Assembly (NCBI GenBank): GCA_033026295.1
Contig: CM065173.1
Location: 9,341,517-9,405,516, forward strand
Length of the DNA stretch: 64,000 nt
Reading direction: 5' to 3'
Source: Channa striata
Taxonomy: Eukaryota; Chordata; Actinopteri; Anabantiformes; Channidae
Shown here piece by piece: positions 1-10,700 of the stretch. The position numbers were made by a program, and so were the translations under genes. Position 1 is the stretch's first letter, and every line of letters starts with the position of its first letter. The notes below the pieces were generated by a model. It saw only the letters and a program-made list of their open reading frames with translations, was not told the DNA's origin and ran no database searches.

Positions 1-3000
1 CAATTAAATGAGTATACAGACATTAGCTGTGTAAGAAGACTCTCTTCAAACAGACTTCCATTTTTTTTCTTGAATGTTCCTCAACTACAATGAACGTAAG
101 AACTGTAGCTTTACACAAATACAGTATCCTGCCAATAAGAAACTGGTCTATTCTCCCTACACTTTGCATAGCGTCTACAATGCTGAGCTAAACATTTAAC
201 CCTTAACAAAGATGGATGTACAGATTTACATTCTTGACCAGTTTTTAAAAAACATTTCATTCCTAGAATAATTGAAAATCTGGAGCCATTTATGAGATGT
301 GTTGGCAGTAATAAAAATGTCTGCACATGACTAGCATTCTATTTGAATGTGAAATTAAATCTTGCCAAAAACACTACTGCTATGTAGGAATCACATAAGA
401 TATCGAACTCTTGGAAATACCTAAACATATTAAACACATTCTTAACATTTTGTTTTGCGCATTCAGTAAGTGGCTGATCAAATACACGGAGAATAAATCA
501 GTCAGACGATATATCAATAATATCATTACTCACTGGTTTCACAACCAGCTAGAATGACCCCCCCTTACATACACAGGTCCCTCTCTACTTTAAAAAAAAA
601 AAGGGGTGGGGTGGGGGTGGGGGCAGGACAGAGGGTTTAAGGGAGTGCATGATAAACATTTAATCCTTTCTCTCTAATCATTTAGGTCATCCGTCTGTCA
701 GTCAATAAGCCAGGGTCCATTCAGACTATATGCATGTGGTCCAGTGACCTCTTGGGGCCAATGACATGCAAGAGACCGGGCCAAAATGGATGCCAGCACA
801 ACAATGATGACACACACTGATTAAGCTCTTCCCATCAGGAGCACGATGTCAGCACAGTGCTAAAATAACACACTATCGTTTAAATCTGTCTGTGTATAAT
901 ATATTGAGCATCAAACACAGCATGAGACTACGGCTGTCGTCTTACTGTATGTAGGCCTTTCTGTTCTCCTGGGCTCCGAGTTCTATATTTTGTTGCACAA
1001 AAATGAAGGGAGCTCTGCACAACAGTGAGCTGAAAATATGTACAATCAGCTGTCACAGGAGGATTAAGCATCACTCTAATGCTCGAGCCACAACATTCTG
1101 TTCTGCCTACATGTGAGCAGATGTGGCACTCCTTAAATTACACTGTAGACCTAATGACCTAGATTGCTGGGTGGAAGCCCTGGATGGAGCGACGGACTGG
1201 CTCTCAATCTCTTTACTGCCTTTATGCGTTGGGGTTAAATCTGAGCTTACAATGCTAGATGTCTATCACTGTGGATGGCCAAGAGAAATGCAACCCTGTC
1301 TGGGGTACAAAGCATCCAAGAGTTTCAAAGAGTGTCCTAGTTTCAGTAAAAATAAATGTATTTAATTGTCAGTTTAATTGGTTTAAATAATGGAACAAAA
1401 CAAAACAACCAAACATATTTGTTTTGTGATTTCAAACCGCTAAATCTGCCTGAGGCTGTGTTGCTCCTTTAACCATGTATTATGTGGTGTTAACTTTGCA
1501 TAGTAATGAAAAATGGAAAAATGCGAATGTTGAGAGCCTAAGACACAGAGGGCAAATCCCAGAGGTTCCCCTGATTCCCATGGTTGAAGATTCTCGCTTT
1601 CCTGAGCCTCAAGGATCAAGAGATTAAAACCCTTTCAGCAGGGTGTCCGATTAAATGGGCCTGATATGCTCACTGGGCTTCCCTCCATGGTTGTAGCTCC
1701 ACCAGTCGGTACCACATCAGCCAGAAACAAGACAAGAAGAGATGGTTATCTACAATGAGCAATACAGTCCACTAGATGCCTGTTGTTGTAAAAAGTCTGT
1801 TGACAGAAGTGCAACAAATGAGTAAAACTCTAAAATCATCTCTTAATGTAGATGTTAGCACAGTTGTATTATCGGGCATGGGTGGAAGATTACGGGACAC
1901 GTGTCATAAAAAAATCCTACTTTTTTTTTACATTTCAAGTAAATAAAGATGTTACATCAGTTATAATGGAAATGGGTTTTGGTGTGAAGTTGCAGACTGC
2001 AATGGTCTGATGTATTATCAGCCAGCAAGGCTAAATCTGGAAAGTGATCTTCAGTGTATAGACGCATCGATCATGTTAATTATAATGGAGTTATAAAGAT
2101 AAAAGGACAGTCTTCATCACCTAGCAATAACTAAAGGATTAAGCCATAAATATCCATATAAACTGGGAAAATCCACATAAATTTTACTGTGACAGTTTAA
2201 GTCAATGCGTTCCTGGTTGCAGTAAAGATAAAATGCAGATACGAGACTGGAAATCATAGGTCTCCAGAGGAAAGATAAGCAATCTGGGGACTATACACAC
2301 ACTGTAACAGCCAATTGTCATAAAGCTACTATGGTGATGTCATTACTGTAATAAGATTTGGTGGCTGTTATTGACTCTGCCCATGGTGGGTATCCAGCTG
2401 GGATAAATGAATATTTACACAAGCCTCCATTTATATGCTAAAGGCATAAGAAAACGAAAAAGAAATCAGGGGAAAGGAGGACAAGATGGAGAAATGAGAC
2501 GGATGGGGGAGGGACAAAGACATCTGCAGATCACATTGTGATGAAAACCCAATTAAAATGTCAATCAAAAATAAAATCCGTGGCAAAATCAAATATTACA
2601 CCTATAGACAGGATATAAGTCATCTGTGAAACCAGCTGAACTCGCACAAGAGACTTTGTGTTAACTCGCCGGCTTGTCTGCTTTTTTTAGTCTGACTTCA
2701 GGTGCTTTCTTTTCGTTTTGGCTGTGGAGACAATTGTATCCTGCCAACAACAATTGTAGAACAACAAGTATGTGCTACTTGAAAACACGTGTTCTGTGTT
2801 GCAGTAATAAACGCATTAAACATTTTTAGGATATTGTAAGCGAGTAGAGTAGTCATTACTTTCTTGGCAAGGTATTTTTTTTGCTAGATTTCTGGAAACC
2901 AGGCCAAATCCATGTTGACAGCTCTATTTTAATAAGGGAATTACTCAAATGACGCACCTCATCTTTAGGTCTATAGATTTTGAAGGTCTGAATACATTAG

Positions 3001-3480
3001 CCAAGCATTAAAATATGATATTAAGGGAGACTCTGCCTATATATAAATGAGTAGCCTGTTAAGATCTTGTAACCTGCTACATCCCACACAGCATCTTTGT
3101 TAGCACCACGGCGCCTTTAAAAAACAGGGCAACAAGTGCTTTGCATAAGACAAAAAAATGCAGTAAGACGTTTAGTACCAATTGTAAACCTCACTGGTCT
3201 TGACTGTAAATGCCATGCAAAAATGTGGTTCGTTTACAAGTATCTAAAATATGAAAACATGCCGTAGAAAATATGGATATGCAAACATGTCCCTGTACTG
3301 TATTGGTTTTAGAGGTTTTATAAACTCATGCAGACATGATCACAGGTCCTTATAAGGCCTCACTGAGGGAACCAGCTCACACAGTGAGAGAAGCCGATAA
3401 CATATCTCAGCAACAATGACACAACCATGACTATTACAGGAATATTACGGTGATTTTTCCGTTCGGCATTTATGCTCAGC
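1..3480 (-). other. rapgef2: rapgef2 intron (downstream of the short-isoform first exon)
   Basis: No coding exon is recognisable here on either strand. By position it is the 5' part of the intron that follows the alternative first exon and that joins both isoforms to a common exon below position 1. It is AT-rich, with a G-rich run on the plus strand at about 603-623 (several runs of four or five G) next to an A-run. The short ORFs at 111-326 and 1123-1365 have no splice context or family resemblance and look like chance ORFs. Confidence 0.6.
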
Positions 3481-4053
3481 GACTCTGGAAGCGTCCATCA
3501 GTGTGATATAGAGCCTTGCCTCAATGTGTGTGTGTGTGGTCTCCGTGTGTGAATGATGCCAGCCGCGCTGACAGCCAATCAATCCGTTTTACCGTGTCCA
3601 GGTGCAGATCAGCTCCGGCCTGCGAGTGTGTGCTGGAGCTGCCGGCTGCCTCCAGCACCACGGACAGCGCCACCAGCGAACAGCGGCACAAACGAGCCGG
3701 TGGATCCGAGCAGCGGCTCGGCCGGCGACCACCGAAGCCAAAGCCCGAGACGCGAAACGTCGAAACGCGTCAAGTCGATCCTGGCAGCGAGTCCATTTCC
3801 TGGTCCCTGCCTTTCGTGATGTGGGGCTGCAGCAGCTCCTAGAGGCTAAGAGGTGGGCTACCGGAATTTAGGGCAGCTTCAGCTACACACATGACATCAC
3901 CTCCTCCGACAAATCACACGGATCCACCGATGCTGCTGTATTTTGTTCCCCTTCACCTGGCGTGTTTCATAAAGCTACAATCAAATGTTGTCAGCTCGGA
4001 AAACATAATGAGGCCAGAAACGTCGGTCGCCTCACACACGCGCATCTGCACCA

Positions 4054-4055
<2 letters not shown>

Positions 4056-4089
<34 letters not shown>
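4056..4089. repeat. (TG)n microsatellite in CpG island
   Basis: About 17 TG units, interrupting the CpG-rich promoter region about 0.5 kb downstream (in gene direction) of the short-isoform start codon. Confidence 0.95.
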
Positions 4090-4090
<1 letters not shown>

Positions 4091-4503
4091 GAGAAATCAC
4101 TATTCCCTCTCTGGGCCTCCCACTGCGCGTCTCTTTGGGTTACGGCTGTCAACATACTGGCCTGATACACCAGTTCTTGTAAAATATGCGGCGATGATCG
4201 TGTGTTAAAAGGCGCTACGGCTGTGAGAGCAGGAATCCAGCAGCTGACAGCGAGCACATGGCGGCCGCTCCGAGTGCAACACACTGACACACATCGGAGG
4301 ATCAGCCGCCGATCAAGCAGCTCGGGTTGGCGGCGCGTCCTTGCTCTGCCCCGTGTCCATTCATCTTATAGAGGCTCGATAGAAATCCGATGCACATCCA
4401 TTATACAGCCGGTAATCATATCGAGTGGGTCATAAACGAGGGAGGGAGGGGGGGAAAAAATGAAGGATGGAGAGAAAGCGCTGCACGTCGATGGGCTACT
4501 TAC

Positions 4504-4563
4504 CGGGGTTTTATCTTGCTGGCTCGGGACTCCATTGCTGTCTGAAGCTGCTAATGGTTTCAT
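4504..4563 (-). CDS. rapgef2: rapgef2 short-isoform first coding exon
   Basis: Twenty codons from an ATG at 4563-4561, beginning MKPLAASDSNGV and ending QQDKTP, followed directly by a consensus donor (GTAAGT, 4503-4498). Mammalian RAPGEF2 begins MKPLA, has GV a few residues later and then QQEK before splicing to the LPADF exon, so length, pattern and exon end all agree. The exon ends on a codon boundary (phase 0), the same phase as the long-isoform exon at 19088, so both can join the same downstream exon. It lies in a CpG-rich promoter and is preceded by two upstream ORFs. The protein is a Rap1/Rap2 exchange factor acting at membranes and cell junctions; this exon gives only a short N-terminal tail without the first cNBD. 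Whether the locus is rapgef2a or rapgef2b cannot be decided here. Confidence 0.88.
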
Positions 4564-4598
4564 AATGAAAAAAGGTTCGCCGGGCTAGAATCTAACAT
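4560..4598 (-). promoter_or_regulatory. upstream ORF overlapping the short-isoform start (ATGA)
   Basis: ATG at 4598-4596 opens a 12-codon reading frame ending in TGA at 4562-4560. The stop overlaps the rapgef2 short-isoform ATG (4563-4561) in the arrangement ATGA. It affects translation only if the 5' UTR extends past 4598, which the position of the CpG island makes likely. Such overlaps permit termination followed by reinitiation. The regulatory role is inferred. Confidence 0.45.
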
Positions 4599-4610
4599 CC
4601 CGGAGCTGCT

Positions 4611-4634
4611 CTACGCTACAGCTCGGACCCCCAT
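4611..4634 (-). promoter_or_regulatory. second upstream ORF, 7 codons
   Basis: ATG at 4634-4632 encodes MGVRAVA and stops at TAG (4613-4611), 13 nt before the next upstream ATG. The base three before the ATG is a purine (G) and the base after is G, so the start context is reasonable. It lies in the presumed 5' UTR of the short isoform; its use depends on the unmapped transcription start. Confidence 0.35.
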
Positions 4635-4941
4635 CTCCGTCCGAGCCGCCCGCCCTCTCCCCTCCCTCGCTTGCACCTTATCTCTGGAAGGAGGCGGCGG
4701 CTTGACAGTTCGGGGAGTATCCGATGTTCCTTGGCCTGATTAGACGCTCCAAACCAAGCCGAGCCTCTGCCGTTTGTTCCAGCCTCCCTGCTGCTGCTGC
4801 TGCCCCCGCAGAAATATCTTAAAAACCACAGACGAGGAGGAAATCGAAAAAAATAAAAACACCAAAAAAAACATCCGTTTATCCAAGCGAAGGCGAGCCA
4901 GCGTCTTCTCTCCCTCACATCTCCAGCAGCAGAGCGGCAGC

Positions 4942-4966
4942 AAAAAAAAAAAAAAAAAAAAAAAAA
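4942..4966. repeat. poly(A) run of 25
   Basis: Uninterrupted A25 on the plus strand (T25 on the coding strand of rapgef2), at the upstream edge of the CpG island. A pyrimidine-rich tract (plus strand) follows at about 5010-5055. A T-run plus purine tract just upstream of a promoter may keep it nucleosome-free; that is inference. Confidence 0.9.
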
Positions 4967-5205
4967 GCAGGAAAAAAGATGCGAAAAATGGCTGACAACA
5001 CTTTCACTCACGCCTTCCCTCCCTCCCCCCCTCTCTCTCCCCCTCCCTCCGCTGAAAGCCAAGCTACGCGCGCACACAAACGCCTTTATGCACCATTAGA
5101 TTGTTTGAAGACCGAGACGCCTGCAGCCTCCACAGAGGTACTGTACGTTAAAGCCCGAGGTTTGTTTGGAACGGGAGCAGAGGGATCTGTGTATGTGTGT
5201 CACGG

Positions 5206-5253
5206 GTGGAGGGGGGTGGGGGTGGGGGTGGGGTGGCGACGGTGGAGGGGGGT
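5206..5253 (+). promoter_or_regulatory. G-quadruplex-like G-rich tract upstream of the short-isoform promoter
   Basis: The plus strand carries at least six runs of four or more G separated by one or a few bases, with a further G-rich block at the right end. It lies about 650 bp upstream of the short-isoform ATG in gene orientation. The motif satisfies the usual four-run G-quadruplex rule. A regulatory role is a guess. Confidence 0.5.
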
Positions 5254-6974
5254 GAAGGACCTCCTCCCTGCCTGACAGTGATGCTGTAAGAGCAGCCACT
5301 ATGGCCAAGCTCCTCTGGAACAACACTCCCAGCGCAGAAAAGAGAAGGGTGGATGTTGAAAAATGAAAATGAAGACGAGAGAAGACGTCAAGAGATGAAA
5401 TGAGGGGACACGCAAAATGAAAGGAAAGGCAAGAGTTGCAGCTGAGCAGCCAGGGGGATAAAAAACTAAAATAAGGTAGAGGGAGAGACGGATGGACCAT
5501 AGAGGGATGGAGAGGTGGAGGGAGGAGAGGAGCACAGTGCGAGTAATGCCATTATCACGCTCACTTCAACACTAGAACCAAGGCTGGAACCGGTTGGCAT
5601 AGTAACGGCATGAAGGAAAGCCATTTCCTGGGCGTGGAGACAGAAACGGAGACAGCAGCACTTCTTGAGAGACTTGAGAAAAGAGGTATGGAGAGAATGA
5701 GAGAGAAAGAGTCTAGCATCACTTTTTGAGAGAAGGGGAAAAAAGGCATGAGGAAGAGGAGCGGTTTAAAATGGGCTGCAGCAGCGAAACACGGAGAGAC
5801 TGGCAGCGATGATGTCACTCTGTCACTGTCGCTCAGCTGGAATAGCTATGGCAACTGGGTGAGCATAAGAAGTCCCCTGCACACCCCTCCAGGCCCTTCA
5901 GTTGCTGTGGCGACGGAAGCAGCGAGACACGGTGAAATGGAGGAGGGAGCAGTGACGAGTTTGCATGCAAAAAAAAAAAAGAGAGGGGAGAGAATGGGAA
6001 AAAAAAGTGCCAGTAGACTGACACTTCACCTTCCCTTCAGCTGTACTACGATGAGACAGCTTCACGTAACTAATTAACAGCAGCACAAATAGAGATCTTT
6101 GCTTGGTGACGGGAGGAAAATGTGTTTACGTGTTTAGTTGAGTTGGCAGGCCACACGGTCGGCCACTGGAGGCACAGGTCTGCCGACATAAACAAATAAC
6201 ACATGTCTCGAGGGCCAAACTCATATAGTTGGTGTTTGAATCATAGCATTAACTACAATCAAGTTTGTAGCAAAACAATACGACACATAATATTATCAAC
6301 TGCAGCCGCACCAACACCACAAAGAGCACATATGCCATTTATCTTTATTGCCTTTGATATTTTTCATCAGACTATTTTCCTGCATTTTGACACTTCCAGT
6401 CATTTTCTATTACCTTCTTTCATTATATTTATTTTCTTAACAGAGCAGTCATTATACTTGGTACAATAGACCTGCATAAATCTACAACTCCTTTGTCAAA
6501 TACAATCTGCTAAAAGGCAACTTGGTCTCTCAACAGCAAATTCCCCATCTATATTAATAACCTCTTTCTCATTTAAGTAAACGCCAAACATTTATCACTG
6601 CCAGCTTCTTAACTTGAGGAGTTGCTTTGTCCTTCTTTAATATAAGTATGGCTGCAAAGATTTTTAGCTGCAACCTTACAATGCTTACATTTTTATGAAC
6701 ATTAATTAGTCTTTCTAATCTTCAGATCTAAATTATACAGGAAGACAATTGAATCCACTGTCATGTACACATATTCAAACATTAAAGAAATCATTACTTG
6801 CTCTGATTACTGTAAAAACAAATACAAATTTTTCGTGTGCACACGCAGCTGAGGCTAGAGCTTTTGTTACATGAAGAGCATGGCGGCTGTGCCTCAGACA
6901 ATTCCTAGAGAGTGGCATACTATTAGCTGGTTTTGGAGCTGCTCCAGTCAAAGCAATGGGGGAGATGAGTGGGA

Positions 6975-7045
6975 GGTGGTGGTGGTGGTGGTGGTGGTGG
7001 TGGGGGGGAGATGAGTGGTGGTGGTGGTGGTGGTGGTGGTGGTGG
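6975..7045. repeat. interrupted (GGT)n trinucleotide microsatellite
   Basis: Two blocks of nine or ten GGT units (about 6975-7002 and 7015-7045) separated by a G-run and ATGAG. The minus-strand reading would be poly-histidine, which explains the His-rich ORF there; nothing suggests that ORF is expressed. Confidence 0.9.
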
Positions 7046-7313
7046 CTGGAGACCCAGTATGACATCACCTCTACCGCCTCGAGCCATGATGTAATGTATC
7101 AAAACAACAAAAAAAGCTCAGGTGCTTTGCTGTGAGTCCTGGTCATTAACATCACTGCAGGGGAGGGGGACACTGGGGCATCATTACATCACCTCAGCAA
7201 CGGGGTCCCGTGTGGGGAATATCAGAAACCCCCCTCCCCTCATTTAAAATCATTTTACTGACTAATCACTAAGCTCAATGTAAAGGGAAAGAGGAAGAGG
7301 GACCATCGATCGT

Positions 7314-7340
7314 TGGGGATTGTGACAGTGACAATCCCCA
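7314..7340. repeat. 10-bp inverted repeat (hairpin)
   Basis: TGGGGATTGT at 7314-7323 and its exact complement ACAATCCCCA at 7331-7340 flank a 7-nt spacer. It is intronic and of unknown role. Confidence 0.8.
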
Positions 7341-7585
7341 GTGAAAAACGCCACTTGAGAATAACGCAAATGCACTCAGTGCTCAATTGAAGCGAGTGCT
7401 AAATGCATGAAGTGGAGGGAGTGGGGGGGGGGGAGACAGTGCCTCAGCTGCCATTTGTAAACACGACGTGGAACTGCTCTGTGCATTTATAGGGTAGACC
7501 ATGGGATGGGGTTTTGCTTGCTGGTGCGTAGCACAAGCCATAAAAACATCATTACATTGCTGGATGACTCACCAAACAACTGACT

Positions 7586-7723
<138 letters not shown>

Positions 7724-10700
7724 GATAACAGAAAAACTGATCATTACGCGACAACATACTCAAATGCCATCCCCCTCCCTCAATTCAGCTGTTTACATTT
7801 GTGATTAGAACGACACACAGCACTCACATTTTAGTCGGAGCGCACAACCACACAAGCATGTGGTTGCACACAAGCATTTTTTCTCAGCATTACAAACATA
7901 GCATAGTTGAGATAAAAAAATAAACCATGAGAATCATTTACTTAATTACTTTTACAGTAACACGCAAACACGCATGAATCCCAGAAAAACACAAACAAAA
8001 CAAACTTGTTCTGTCACATCTGCTCTGCATGTCTGAGGCCCACTTCCTCACCAAGTGTTTCAGTTCCTCTTTCCAAATTCCCTGTTTTGCAGTGTTTACT
8101 ATCTCCACAAGCTTGTGTGAATCAAAAGCAGCGTAGTAGGATACAGACAGCAAACACTGGCCAGAGGAATGCTTTGATTTCTCTTCAACGTAAACATTTT
8201 AGTTTCACTTTGGTGTTCAAAGAAAATCATTTAAAAACCAGAGCTTTCCCCGACTCATCAGTGTGATGCAAGTGATCAAAATGATGAATACTGAAATGAT
8301 GACGATGGCTGAACAGTGTGATCCGGCATGATTAATGGCTCACCCTCTCACAGTTCAAGAATTAGGCTAATGTTAGTCTTTTTCTGTCATAAATTAGAAA
8401 AAGCTTTAAAAGGTACCAAACATTCTACTCATTTTGCATCTGTATGAAATTGGCTGTATAATAAATGAAAAGTGAAATTTACAGCATATGTTCAGCTCAG
8501 TTTAATGTCCTGTTCACGTTGTAGCTGACAATATGAGAAATACACAACATGAAAAGGCTAAATTATCCTTTGAATTAACACTGATTAAGTGGTGCATAGC
8601 AGAGCCTCACTGTCTGATGCTACTTTATCAGAAAGCATGGCTTCCCAAACACATGCACTGGGGATCAAATCTAACATAGTCTGTTTATTGATCTGTGTCT
8701 AACCTTGTTTGCTGAATTTGTTTGCAGGCCAGGAGAAGGCCACATATAGAGAAAACACAGCGCTCCTGACTCTTAGCTCGATGCATTAATCCTCGCCGTC
8801 TGTGCTGTTAGGACGGCTCTAAATAGCATTGTTAGAATGAGAAAGGAGATCTAATAAAAAGGCTACATTTTCATAGCTGTTAGAGCCCAAGGGATGATTT
8901 AATTTATCAAGGTGATGTCACCTGCGTGCTGCTCGGAAAATAATTTGCTAGAAACATGTGCAGCCAGGCATGTTTAAAGGATTACACTCGTAAGGTACAA
9001 AGGGACAAAACATCTGTTTTAACACCGGGGCCTGCTACGAGGAGCGAAGAATCAGCACAAACAAATGAACTGAGGTGGTTTTAGAGAACAGGAGGCAAAG
9101 TACGATTGTTGCCAAGAAAGTGGAAAGTTGATCAGTGACTAGATGTGTCCGGATTAGGTTATAGATGGACAGTGGGAGGTTGCAAATGGAAAATTCCTAA
9201 ATTTACAGTGATGGTGGGAGAAATGGAATGAGGTGGGTTTTAGAGGTGGCATCTCTGTTTCTTGTTCAATGTCCTTGAATATCAGTAATAAAGATAGAGA
9301 AAGGAAACAGACATTTTTAAACATAACGCACATGCATGTAGACAGCAAAGGCAATTTAATCTAACAAAGGTTTATGTACGACACCTCTTCGGACATGAAC
9401 GGCAGACAAACAAGGCCATGGAGAAAGGCATGCTGCTAATGTGGATAAAAGCAGCACCAGAAGGTTCAGACATGCTGCATACCATTTTAAAGAAAACACC
9501 AACAGTCTGTCATAAGTCACCACATAAGAATGCTTAAAGACAAGTATGTGCTCAACACGCAACGACTGTTCTACAAACTGTATTTTTAAACACGAAAAAA
9601 CCTTTAACCCTTATTTAAAGCGATAAGTATACCAGACATTGTAATTAATATTTCAAGTATCTCCTGCAGCATCTGGCATTTACTAACATGGCACAACAAT
9701 GAACGGATCAAACAGTTCCGCTATGAATTGTTTACGGAGATTTTGATCAAATTTAAGTGACACGAGTAAAAAAAACAGCACATTATTGTCCTCGCTGTGC
9801 AGGCTCATCATCATCAAAATAAATGTCATCTGTCAACCTTTTTGAAAATACTCAACTGTCAAGAAGGTCTTTGAATGTCAAAATTGGCATGAAAAGCCTA
9901 TCAAATGTCAGTAAGCATGTTGTGTAACACTGGCTGAGAAATGAATTACAACTGATTGTAAATGATCCGCTTATTTTCCTCACTGGCACAAAGCACACTT
10001 TCAGTTGTCTTACTGACTGTGAAGTCTTCCCAAAAATATCTGTTCTATTTCCATCAAAACATAATGTTTGATGTTTTCCTATATATAACTACAAACACAC
10101 ATTTTCCGTCAGCAGATGCTTGGGAGCTCAGTAACAAAAAGAAAAAAGCTTCAACTGGAACTGAAAACTGCGAATTATTGCATTTTACACCCTGTAGAAA
10201 ATAAAATGTAAAAAAAGTCATCTTTTATCAGGTACATCTCCTTTTATGACAATCAGGCTGAGTTGATCATTTTCATTCACTTAAAAATAACGTTAAGCTG
10301 GAGCTGACACAATTAGACAATAAAGATGCACAGAAAATGTCTCAACTAACTAGCTTCATTCTTAAATCCTTTATATCATTTGCTGGTTCCTTGGGCTTCC
10401 ATTAACCTGCATATATTTGGGTTTTGGGCAAGACAAGTAGGTTTTACAGCATTTTATTAATTATTCAAAATAAATAAAAAACTGAACCAGTAATGAAAAC
10501 AATTGTTATTTGCAGCCCTACAAAGCCCCATAGTCGGATTTTGACTCCAACCAATCACAGATGAAGGAATGCAGAAGGTGAGAAAGCAAGAAAAACAACG
10601 TACAATGAACCGTTTCCGCTTTCACCGCTGCAGTTCTTACAGAATGTCTATTCAAAACTGAGGCTTTTGTATCAGTGCACAGCTGAAGCAGAGCAGGTTG

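Larger units (their letters stand above)
3510..4800 (-). promoter_or_regulatory. rapgef2: CpG-rich intragenic alternative promoter of rapgef2
   Basis: CpG dinucleotides are dense at about 3550-3800 and 4200-4720, while the flanking DNA is CpG-poor and AT-rich. The island surrounds the short-isoform start codon at 4563 on the minus strand, as expected for a vertebrate CpG-island promoter. Transcription probably begins between about 4620 and 4950. No TATA box was picked out, and dispersed initiation would fit a CpG promoter. The island runs about 1 kb into the downstream intron, so it may hold further start sites. The plus-strand ORFs at 3516-3871 are a by-product of its high GC content. That it is a promoter is inferred from base composition and the exon it contains. 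Confidence 0.65.

Noticed and set aside
3516..3871. Three overlapping plus-strand ORFs of 88-108 codons in the CpG island
   Set aside because: GC-rich DNA has few stops; the peptides are low-complexity-like and Arg/Pro/Ser-rich in every frame, with no donor or family match. They are explained by the island.
4616..5077. 153-codon minus ORF spanning the poly(A) and purine tracts
   Set aside because: Its composition reflects poly-Phe from A25 and Arg/Gly from the purine tract. It overlaps the presumed 5' UTR in another frame and shows no family resemblance.
6775..7068. Histidine-rich minus ORF
   Set aside because: It is simply the translation of the GGT microsatellite; no splice or promoter context.
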